A DNA stretch of 42,972 nt from Candidatus Aminicenantota bacterium (GTDB taxonomy: Bacteria; Acidobacteriota; Aminicenantia; Aminicenantales; Aminicenantaceae): contig CP070825.1 in the NCBI GenBank assembly GCA_020344415.1, forward strand, positions 2,440,502 to 2,483,473. The letters are read 5' to 3'. This document shows positions 1 through 6,651 of this stretch, in pieces. The notes under the pieces were generated by a model, which was given only the letters and a program-made list of their open reading frames with translations, was not told the DNA's origin and searched no databases. How positions within the stretch are numbered: position 1 is the stretch's first letter; every line of letters begins with the position of its first letter. The position numbers and the translations under genes were made by a program.

Positions 1-538
1 CTGCCAGATCCAGACCTATGCATCCAGACAGATCGTCGAATCAGGGCTCGAAGAGATTATCGCCCTGGGCCGGCGGCTCGGGGTTATGGGAATCTATATC
101 TTATTCCCTATCGCTGCGGGACGATGGGACGGTGCCTTTGATGAAGTCCTTACTGAAAAGGAAAGGGCCAGAGTGAGAGAGTTGCAGGATCTCACGCGGG
201 TACATCTCGAGCTCCCAACGCCTGAAACCCTGTGCTGCCTGTTTACCCGATCCATCCTTTATGTCTCGGCCCAGGGGGATGTGTCACCCTGCCCCTTTAT
301 GCCCTACAGGCTCGGGAACATCAAGGAGCACTCAATGAAAGACCTCTGGCAGGTGCACTGCAAAGGCTTGAGCCTGGAGCTGAAAGGCAACTGTCCTCTG
401 AACGTTGCTCAATACCGCGAAGCTATCGAGAAGCACATCGATGCGGTGCGTCTTTCTTTCACTTATAGCGATAGCGAATCAGGAAACGGGAATCCAAAAG
501 AACCAGGAGGAGCAGCGGGAGAAAGACCAAAAGCATAA
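1..538 (+). CDS. Radical SAM/SPASM protein, C-terminal part (5'-truncated by window edge)
   Basis: The open frame is already running at base 2 and stops at TAA 536-538, so the start lies outside the window. What is visible is a SPASM-type auxiliary Fe-S region: a CC pair followed by F-T-R-S, then a G-D-V-S-P-C-P-F strand, then the usual L-G-N-I-x-x-x-S-M-x-D-L-W segment and a later cysteine (GNCPLN). In this superfamily the N-terminal CxxxCxxC barrel cleaves SAM and the SPASM cysteines hold extra clusters for peptide or small-molecule modification; here the barrel is not visible. The tail after about base 430 is low-complexity (SGNGNPKEPGGAAGERPKA) and lies inside the convergent UbiA gene, sharing 80 bp with it. 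It may be read-through past an original stop lost in a rearrangement. The substrate cannot be deduced. Confidence 0.72.
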   Translation, partial: CQIQTYASRQIVESGLEEIIALGRRLGVMGIYILFPIAAGRWDGAFDEVLTEKERARVRELQDLTRVHLELPTPETLCCLFTRSILYVSAQGDVSPCPFMPYRLGNIKEHSMKDLWQVHCKGLSLELKGNCPLNVAQYREAIEKHIDAVRLSFTYSDSESGNGNPKEPGGAAGERPKA

Positions 539-1478
539 CCGGCTCGTCCAGAGCCAGACCGGCAAGGAGCACAAGCGGTACCAGCCGAATTACTGTCCAG
601 CTCAAACCGAGATAGTGTAAGGGCAGTTCCTTCACGAGCAGTGATGGCACCTTCTGCCGGCTCCGCGCCTTTCGCAGCGTGATCCCTGCTGCGAGTAAAG
701 CCGCAGCAGAAAGACCTGCTGCAAACCCGCCCCATACCGGCTGCCTCATGGCCAGAAAGACCAGGACACCTGCCATGGAAAAGGATGCAAGGCGGGCCAT
801 CCATCGAAGCGAACCTCGTGCCATGGAGATCCCGGCTGTGACGGCAAAGGTCAGGGTCCCGCTCCTTTGGTCATCTTCGAAATCAATGACCTGATGGAAA
901 TGCAGATTGACCCATTTGTCAAAGAAAACGGCGGCGCCAACCGCGACAAGGGGGAGCCATTGTCCATTGAGCTTTACCCACGGCAGCAAGGCATAGGCCA
1001 GGGCTGTGGATAAAGCGTAAGCCAAAAGCCCCCAGATGCCGTGCTCCTTGAGGCGAATGGGCTTTATCGAGTACAGGAACCCAGCGGCCAAAGCCCCGCC
1101 GTAGACCGCGAGAGGCCATGCCTTCTCCATCCCGGGAACGAGAGCCAGCCCACCCAGCAAAGCGATCGCGCATATTACCGCTCTGGCGACTCCGAGTCTC
1201 AGGCTCCGAATCCATCGCATCTTCCCAGCTTCACGATCACCGCCCCTATCAGCAAGGTCATTGATGAGAATACTGACCTGAACATAACAGGCCGCGGCAA
1301 TGAGAAGTTGAAGGCAGGCTGCGATCACGTGCCACGCATCATCGACACCCTCTAAAAAAACAAGGACCGCCACAGCAAACCACATATGGATTGTCTTGAT
1401 GAGCCCGCGCCGCCCCCTCAGGCTTTGAGCGTGAGCTTGGCGCCAGACAGAGGCCGGCGATTCAGCTTTTATGGGCAT
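459..1478 (-). CDS. UbiA-family prenyltransferase (membrane)
   Basis: The 339-residue polytopic membrane protein carries both Asp-rich motifs of the UbiA superfamily. The first is N73-D-x-x-D77-x-x-x-D81, and the second is D199-F-E-D-D203 followed by QRSGT. Between them sits the typical Y-S-I-K-P-I-R-L-K segment near residues 136-144. These enzymes use Mg2+ at the Asp motifs to transfer a prenyl chain from a polyprenyl diphosphate to an aromatic or other acceptor inside the membrane; the acceptor here is unknown. About eight or nine hydrophobic segments are visible. The start ATG overlaps the end of the upstream chimeric ORF by 17 bp, which implies translational coupling. The gene is visibly GC-rich compared with the AT-rich genes nearby. 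Residues 11-33 resemble the truncated UbiA at 6459-6593 (R-G-L-I-K shared), so the two are paralogues. The 3' end overlaps a convergent SPASM gene. Confidence 0.86.
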   Translation of the reverse strand: MPIKAESPASVWRQAHAQSLRGRRGLIKTIHMWFAVAVLVFLEGVDDAWHVIAACLQLLIAAACYVQVSILINDLADRGGDREAGKMRWIRSLRLGVARAVICAIALLGGLALVPGMEKAWPLAVYGGALAAGFLYSIKPIRLKEHGIWGLLAYALSTALAYALLPWVKLNGQWLPLVAVGAAVFFDKWVNLHFHQVIDFEDDQRSGTLTFAVTAGISMARGSLRWMARLASFSMAGVLVFLAMRQPVWGGFAAGLSAAALLAAGITLRKARSRQKVPSLLVKELPLHYLGLSWTVIRLVPLVLLAGLALDEPVMLLVFLPLLLLVLLDSRFLIRYRYK

Positions 1479-1989
1479 TGGTTTTCTTGGCGTTCTCGCC
1501 TTTCCACACAGGACAGCTCATGTCCTGTCCGTCAAGACTGCCCGTCAACGCCAGAGCCGCGGCGCGGCAGCCTCCCCCACAAGCCGTCATATGGCGAAAG
1601 GTCTCGCAGATCCCGTAATCCTGAGGATGGCGGATCATCTTACAGAGGCGCGAGTTTTCGAACTTTTCTAAAAGATCGTGTTCCCCAGATATTGCCCACA
1701 TAGATTTCAGGGTCGTCAAGGCAGACGCACTGCGAGATCCAACCATGGGGATTGATGGTTCATCTGAAAACGTAGCATAAGCCGATGATTCCTGGATACC
1801 TGACAGGATAGAATGAAAGCTGAGTTCGCTCTTGAATTCCTGTGCGACCACTTGTTCTACTCTTAGTGGGACTCCTTCTTCCTTATAGATTTGTTCTGTA
1901 TTTTTCGTTTCTACTTCTTCTTTGCTGCAGTATGAAAAAAATAGAACGGCGAGTATTAAACCGGACAGGAAAAATATTGATCGTTTCAT
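1462..1989 (-). pseudogene. Chimeric ORF: RND membrane-fusion-protein N-terminus joined to a frameshifted radical SAM/SPASM tail
   Basis: The first ~77 codons look like the start of an HlyD/AcrA-type periplasmic adaptor: a hydrophobic signal, Cys21, and then the pattern P-L-R-V-E-Q-V-V-x-x-E-F-x-x-E-L-S-F-x-x-x-L-S-G-I-Q-E-S-S. From about 1757 downward the DNA matches the SPASM part of the radical SAM protein at 5357-6469. Read in the neighbouring frame, 1755-1683 gives T-I-N-P-H-G-W-I-S-Q-C-V-C-L-D-D-P-E and then Y-V-G-N-I-W-G. The frame then shifts by one base near 1681-1683 into the annotated frame (H-D-L-L-E-K-F-E-N-S-R-L-C-K-M-I-R-H-P, then C-G-G-G-C-R). One SPASM cysteine (GDC in the paralogue) is replaced by ETF. 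The piece is therefore a decayed radical SAM remnant captured behind a foreign 5' end. It still runs 17 bp into the UbiA start, so it could serve only as a coupled leader. Confidence 0.8.
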
Positions 1990-2067
1990 TTTTTACTTCT
2001 CATATAGAACATTTTTTATACAGACTTGAGTGTCTGCTGTCAAGGGAAGGGGAATCTCATTCTAGAA

Positions 2068-2096
2068 CGTCCCCAAGTAATGCCATGCGTCATCTT
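2068..2096 (+). repeat. 29-bp direct repeat, copy 1
   Basis: The segment starts CGTCCCCAAGTAATGCCA and ends CGTCATCTT. It recurs in the same orientation at 8681-8709 with two mismatches. It lies in the 223-bp non-coding gap 1990-2212, in which I see no gene; the remainder is AT-rich. The two copies bracket the mosaic segment carrying the sulfotransferase-like, QueG-like, radical SAM and GT39 genes. I do not recognise the repeat family. Confidence 0.7.
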
Positions 2097-2212
2097 AAAA
2101 TTGTGGTGTTTAAATAAATATTCATTCTTGAGAGAGATAAAATCTTCCCGTTATTTTTTCTACTTTTACTCTTTATTTCAATAGAGGGGAGTTGAATCTA
2201 AAAGAAAAAATG

Positions 2213-3889
2213 CTATTCTAATGCTTTAAACCAAGAGTATTTATCTGGGCTGGTAATTCTCATCATACGGTATATTGTTGCTCTTTTGTTCTTTTTTTTA
2301 TCTATTTCGGGGTTGTAGAATTCCCAAACAACTTTCCCATCATTTGTGACCTCAAACACATGGCCTTTTTCACTTTCTGTAATGAGTGTATTTCCGTTAG
2401 AAAATCTTTGAGCGGATCCCTTATATGCAGAAAAAAAAGATTTTGCAGATATAGATTTGTACTCCCATTCAATTTTTTCGGTAATGAGATTCAATTCTAT
2501 TACCCGAGAATATTTTCTGAGAGTTCCATTATCAAAAATTAATATATTTCCGTTTTCCAACAGAGAAGGATGATGAGGCAGTTCAAGTTCATTCATTCCC
2601 CAGCTCCATATTATTTTCTCTTTTTCTAAATCCATCACGCCAATAATATTCAGATTTCTTACACAAAATAATACATCTCCTTTTTTGAATAATTTTTTAT
2701 TTCCGAAAAACATGTCTCTATTAATTACTTCTATCGTGTTTGTATGGAAAATATCCCATGCATCTCTCCCATAAGAATACCTCTTTTTTTGGTTCTTTGA
2801 AGCATCAAAGAGGGTTTTATTATGGAATACAATTTTTGCTAAGGAGGTTTCCGCCTTTATCTCTCCATCCTTTGTTAAAATTACAAAGCAATTATCTCTA
2901 ATTGACTCAAATAAGCTAAACCAGGGAGAATATGATTTTTTATTCATAATGGCATATATATCACCATTCTCAGCAACTACGAAGTCATGATGGAAACGCT
3001 TCTTTTTTATCCATTTGATATTGGAATCCCAATCTATCATCATAATTGCATAGTTTTCAATTAGAACTAAGAAGTCATTATTTTGGTATGGTTTTATAAG
3101 TTTCCAACCTGATTGCCAATAATTTTTTTTCTTTGTTTTGTCGAAAAAAGTATGAAGAATTCTTCCATTCATATCCAATAAATACGCACGCGGAATATTT
3201 TCGGAAGAGTATACATTTATCCCTTTGCAGGATGAGCTATGAATGTATCTTGTCACTCCAAATTTATTATATCTGATTGGAGTCCAGCTCGCATAAGGTA
3301 AGGATCTAAGTGTTTTGATTGAGAGCGTCTTTTCGCCCTGATAAGTTTGTAACCTAAAATGTGGGAGTAAAGATATAGAAATAAAAAATAATGCAACGCC
3401 TACAAATATTATTTCTTTTCTTAACCGCCTTATCAAACTCCATCCTAAAAATATTGTAAAAATTAAAATCATGGCATTCCCCACCAGACTTATAAAAGAA
3501 AATCTGTGAGGAAGGAAGAAATGGTTAATCACCCAACCATAGAACAGGAAAAAGATAAAGCAAAAGAAGGAAATCAAAATGATTCTTATTTTATTTTTAT
3601 CCCTAATACGAATTTTAACCATCTTTGATAAAATTAATTTCCATACAGCAAAAACTAATAAGGTTATGATAAGTAGAACAAATAAATTAAGAATAGTTAA
3701 TATTATCCATTGCTTAAAAGCCTCTAGATAACTTAAAGCAATTAATTTATACATTTTATGTTTTAGATATCCTTCAGAAATAATAACGTCGGAAGAAACT
3801 ATAAACTGCTTAAAAGTAAGAGAAAAACCCACAATGAATGCTATTAATGCTTCTTTCAGTAACACTGTGACTATTCTATTTGCCTTCAT
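2213..3889 (-). CDS. Membrane-anchored arylsulfotransferase (ASST)-like beta-propeller protein
   Basis: The N-terminal ~190 residues contain about four or five hydrophobic segments. The remaining ~370 form a repeated-strand region typical of the arylsulfotransferase (ASST/AstA) propeller. Active-site-type motifs of that family are present in order: H-H-D after a K-K-K-R-F run, F-H-T-N-T-I-E-V-I, the V-R-N-L-N arginine, and P-H-H-P-S-L-L-E-N-G-N-I-L-I-F-D-N-G, where the catalytic histidine normally sits. Family members move sulfate between phenolic compounds in the periplasm without PAPS, but many homologues are unproven. Classical AstA has only a signal peptide, so the multi-span membrane domain is unusual. 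The DNA is clearly AT-rich compared with the UbiA gene next door, suggesting separate acquisition. ATG 3889 is chosen; a GTG at 3898 would add three residues. No strong Shine-Dalgarno is visible for either. Confidence 0.74.
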   Translation of the reverse strand: MKANRIVTVLLKEALIAFIVGFSLTFKQFIVSSDVIISEGYLKHKMYKLIALSYLEAFKQWIILTILNLFVLLIITLLVFAVWKLILSKMVKIRIRDKNKIRIILISFFCFIFFLFYGWVINHFFLPHRFSFISLVGNAMILIFTIFLGWSLIRRLRKEIIFVGVALFFISISLLPHFRLQTYQGEKTLSIKTLRSLPYASWTPIRYNKFGVTRYIHSSSCKGINVYSSENIPRAYLLDMNGRILHTFFDKTKKKNYWQSGWKLIKPYQNNDFLVLIENYAIMMIDWDSNIKWIKKKRFHHDFVVAENGDIYAIMNKKSYSPWFSLFESIRDNCFVILTKDGEIKAETSLAKIVFHNKTLFDASKNQKKRYSYGRDAWDIFHTNTIEVINRDMFFGNKKLFKKGDVLFCVRNLNIIGVMDLEKEKIIWSWGMNELELPHHPSLLENGNILIFDNGTLRKYSRVIELNLITEKIEWEYKSISAKSFFSAYKGSAQRFSNGNTLITESEKGHVFEVTNDGKVVWEFYNPEIDKKKNKRATIYRMMRITSPDKYSWFKALE

Positions 3890-4117
3890 AATAGTCACTT
3901 AATTATCGATGCCCCTTGCATAAAAAATTTTAGGTGGCCTCTATTGGTTGGGCAGAATCTACAGCATTCTAAGGTGATATTTTTAACCCAATGGCAATGA
4001 TAATTCAAGTTTTTATCCACATCGAGCGTTTTATGCACCTTGCCTCCAAAAACGAGGCTATCAGAAGCCCTGTAAGCACCGATCTCAGTCCAAGTCATGT
4101 CTTTCCCTTGTCCTTTC

Positions 4118-4270
4118 TTAAGCAATTAATGGCATTTCTGATGAGCTGCCTTTATATGTCAGAGCTAGTGTGTTGTAATCCAGAGCCTGATGAAGCCGCT
4201 CTTCATTATAAAATCTAAAAATCTATATCATCCACCTTAGCATACTGTCCAGTTTTTGGGGTCCGCCTCA
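4118..4270 (-). mobile_element. IS3-family insertion sequence relic (internally deleted, frameshifted)
   Basis: On the minus strand, reading down from 4270, there is a 27-bp IS3-type end (GGACCCCAAAAACTGGACA within it). It is followed almost at once by the very C-terminus of the integrase: K-V-D-D-I-D-F in one frame, then R-F-Y-N-E-E-R-L-H-Q-A-L-D-Y-N-T-L-A in another, ending at a TAA (4118-4120). The FYNEERLHQAL motif is characteristic of the OrfB C-terminus. The whole catalytic region is missing, so this is a non-mobile scar. It occupies most of the ~500-bp gap between the sulfotransferase-like gene and the QueG-like gene. The part at 3900-4117 holds nothing I can name. Confidence 0.8.
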
Positions 4271-4389
4271 GTTTTTCTGTTTTTGTCGCATTTTCTCTAT
4301 TTCCTGACAATTGATTTTGCTGTTTTGTGTGTGGTATGTTTCTTTCAGGATATCATTGGATTGAAATTGCTGAAAATTGAGAGGTATTA

Positions 4390-5355
4390 GTGGCAAGCAC
4401 AAAAACCAAATTCATATCCCTTAAAGGAGAAACTTTGAATTCTTCACTATTTACTAAAGCATGGTTTGAGCGGACCGTCTCGCGTCTAGTTCTCGAAAAT
4501 CCTCTAAACCGATTGACTGATTATGGCGGTATCCCAATTTTCAATAAACCAATGATAGGTGTGGCTGATGGTGCTGACCCGGTATTTGAACTGTTTCTAG
4601 CTGCTGTGAGTCCCAGTCATGTCATGCCGCGGGATTTTTTGAAAAGGAATTCCGCGAAAGAGACTGATTTGTCTCACATAAGTGTGATTTCATGGGTCCT
4701 GCCTTTCACTCAACATATTCGGGACTCAAATCGGAGCGGCAGCTGGCCGTCCCGTCTGTATTCTCTGGCACGCAATAATGGGGGCACCTTAAGCCATGAA
4801 GTCTGTTGCCATGTTACAGAGATATTGGACAGGCACGAAAAAGTAGGAGTATCTCCAAGTCTAGCACAGGAATATGATGCTTTTCGCTCGTCTGAACATA
4901 CCTTTGCCTCTTCATGGTCCGAACGCCACGTAGCTTATGCTGCAGGCCGTGGTCACTTTGGGCTAAACGGATCCTTAATCACCCCAATGGGCGCAAGTGT
5001 GCGTTTTGGAAGTATAATAACAAATCTTCATTTAGAGCCAACGCCCATAGAAAAAGGCGGTCACATGGCAACCTGTCTTGAATATGAAGGCGAGAACTGC
5101 GATAGGTGCATTGAAAGATGTCCTGTAAATGCTATATCGAGAAAAGGCCTTGATAAAGAGAGGTGTTATACAAGGAAGAAAATGATCGAAGAACGATATA
5201 TGAGAGAATACACAAGTAGCATGAAAATGTTCCCCCATCTTATCATCAAGAGTGGCAAAAGGGTCAACGGGTATTCCCTCGGCTGTGCCCTTTGCCAGTG
5301 CGGCGTCCCGTGCGAGAGTGAGTATCCTGAATTTCTTATGAAAGAATACAATTGA
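4390..5355 (+). CDS. QueG-like (epoxyqueuosine reductase-related) Fe-S protein
   Basis: The 321-residue soluble protein resembles the QueG/reductive-dehalogenase-like cobalamin/Fe-S family. The central R-H-V-A-Y-A-A-G-R-G-H-F-G-L-N-G-S-L-I-T-P block is the strongly conserved part, followed by V-R-F-G-S-I-I-T. The C-terminal third carries ferredoxin cysteines: C-x-x-C-x-x-x-C-P (NCDRCIERCPVNAI), then E-R-C, and finally G-C-A-L-C-Q-C-G-V-P-C. True QueG reduces epoxyqueuosine in tRNA and is about 380 residues with a different C-terminus, so I call this a relative, not QueG. The start is GTG 4390 with a GAGAGG five bases upstream. The stop is one base from the TTG start of the radical SAM gene, so the two are almost certainly co-translated. 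It may supply electrons or a second redox step to the radical SAM enzyme; that role is inferred only from position. Confidence 0.72.
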   Translation: MASTKTKFISLKGETLNSSLFTKAWFERTVSRLVLENPLNRLTDYGGIPIFNKPMIGVADGADPVFELFLAAVSPSHVMPRDFLKRNSAKETDLSHISVISWVLPFTQHIRDSNRSGSWPSRLYSLARNNGGTLSHEVCCHVTEILDRHEKVGVSPSLAQEYDAFRSSEHTFASSWSERHVAYAAGRGHFGLNGSLITPMGASVRFGSIITNLHLEPTPIEKGGHMATCLEYEGENCDRCIERCPVNAISRKGLDKERCYTRKKMIEERYMREYTSSMKMFPHLIIKSGKRVNGYSLGCALCQCGVPCESEYPEFLMKEYN

Positions 5356-5356
5356 A

Positions 5357-6469
5357 TTGCTTGATGTAAAGCTAAAACTTATTCCTGGCCATACAAGCGA
5401 ACGCGTTTGGATGGCTGCCTCGCCTCTGCGAACTCTCTTTTGGAATGCAACCTATGCTTGCAATTATCACTGCTCAATTTGCTTTGCAAATGCGGATACA
5501 CCTTCTTCAGAGGAGCTAACCACCAGAGAAGCGATGGAAATGTTCACGAACGCTCAAAGGGAAGGGGTAAAAAACCTTATCATTTCCGGCGGCGAGCCCT
5601 TCATGAGAAAAGATATTGTCAGTATTCTATCTCATACGGCCAAACTAGGACTCGAGGCACGTATTGCTTCCAACGGCAGTCTGCTATCCGAGGAAATCCT
5701 CAAACAGTTGAAAAATGAGACCCTTACGAAATCATTTCAAATAAGCCTCGATACTCTAGATCCCGGTCTTTATAGTAAGTTTCATGGTGTTTCAAGTGAT
5801 ACGCTGAAAGATGTTCTCAATTCATTGCGGACTATAAAGGCCTATGATTTTCATACGACAGTTTCTGCCCGTTTAACCCCTCAGACACTTCCCACTATTC
5901 CTCAACTCCTGGATCGTGCCTGCGATGAGGGATGGGCCACCGTCACTATTCACATTCCACTGCTTACAGGTCGCAATGGAGAGGCGTTTCCTCAAAATTC
6001 AGACTTTCTGACACTCCTTGAACCGGCCTTTGAGCACTTTCTAGCACTGCCTAAACGGTGGCTTACTGAAATGTTTATACCCTGGGCACAATACCATCGA
6101 TTGGTGAAGCGCCTGCGCAAAAAAATAAAGGTTGTTTATGCCGGCTGCCGTGCAGGACGGGACAGATTGACTATTAATCCGTGTGGAGACATATCATTGT
6201 GTGTCTGTTTTGATGTTCCCGAATTCTATTTAGGAAATATACGCCGAGATAATCTCAACGACATTTTTCATGGTTCCCGGATGTGTGACATGATGCGCCA
6301 TCCCCACAAGTATGACATATGCGGGGATTGTCCTAATGTAATGACTTGCGGGGGAGGGTGCAGAGTAGCGGCATACGCTGTTACAGGAAGGATTGATGGG
6401 AGGGATGGATCCTGCCTTATGTATAACCATGGGGAGAACAGGAGAAGTAAAGTGTCTGATGCCACCTAG
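5357..6469 (+). CDS. Radical SAM/SPASM protein (complete)
   Basis: This 370-residue enzyme has the SAM-cleaving cluster motif C35-N-Y-H-C39-S-I-C42, the G-G-E-P SAM-binding motif at 78-81, S-N-G-S at the next strand and Q-I-S-L-D further on. The C-terminal SPASM part starts with A-G-C-R-A-G and continues through I-N-P-C-G-D-I-S-L-C-V-C, L-G-N-I, I-C-G-D-C and T-C-G-G-G-C-R to G-S-C, enough cysteines for two auxiliary clusters. Relatives modify peptides (RiPPs) or tetrapyrrole-type small molecules. No precursor peptide gene is obvious nearby. The start is TTG 5357, one base after the QueG-like stop; an in-frame ATG at 5411 is the alternative and would still leave C35. The end overlaps the start of a truncated UbiA by 11 bp, copying the arrangement at 1462-1478. 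The decayed SPASM fragment at 1462-1757 is its paralogue. Confidence 0.86.
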   Translation: MLDVKLKLIPGHTSERVWMAASPLRTLFWNATYACNYHCSICFANADTPSSEELTTREAMEMFTNAQREGVKNLIISGGEPFMRKDIVSILSHTAKLGLEARIASNGSLLSEEILKQLKNETLTKSFQISLDTLDPGLYSKFHGVSSDTLKDVLNSLRTIKAYDFHTTVSARLTPQTLPTIPQLLDRACDEGWATVTIHIPLLTGRNGEAFPQNSDFLTLLEPAFEHFLALPKRWLTEMFIPWAQYHRLVKRLRKKIKVVYAGCRAGRDRLTINPCGDISLCVCFDVPEFYLGNIRRDNLNDIFHGSRMCDMMRHPHKYDICGDCPNVMTCGGGCRVAAYAVTGRIDGRDGSCLMYNHGENRRSKVSDAT

Positions 6470-6593
6470 ATGGAAATATGCACTCAGCAGAAGCCTCCTT
6501 GGTAAAAGGGGGCTCATTAAGATGTCAAGCCTGTGGTTGCCGTTGTGTTTCATGATTCAGTCGAATTCCATAAAGGATGTAGTGTACTCCTGA
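6459..6593 (+). pseudogene. UbiA prenyltransferase, N-terminal 44 codons only
   Basis: ATG 6459 opens inside the radical SAM gene, 11 bp before its stop, and the frame ends at TGA 6593. The residues W-K-Y-A-L-S-R-S-L-L-G-K-R-G-L-I-K-M align with W-R-Q-A-H-A-Q-S-L-R-G-R-R-G-L-I-K-T at the N-terminus of the complete UbiA (459-1478). Similarity fades after L-W-L-P, and neither Asp-rich motif is present, so no activity is possible. The overlap with the upstream radical SAM stop shows that radical SAM-UbiA coupling was the original arrangement. The sequence after 6593 is AT-rich and leads into the glycosyltransferase gene, so the deletion junction lies near 6560-6600. Confidence 0.76.
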
Positions 6594-6651
6594 TCGTTAT
6601 GTATATACATTTGAAAATAACCTGTGTTTTGATTTAATGTGATTAATTGAA

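Noticed and set aside
3895..4125. 76-codon minus-strand frame with several cysteines, a possible peptide precursor upstream of the sulfotransferase-like gene
   Set aside because: It starts at TTG inside the IS3 transposase relic, has no ribosome-binding site and no recognisable leader/core pattern; more likely a chance frame in IS-flanking DNA.
4390..5355. Calling the Fe-S protein queG
   Set aside because: Length and C-terminal cysteine layout differ from true QueG, and no other queuosine genes are nearby.
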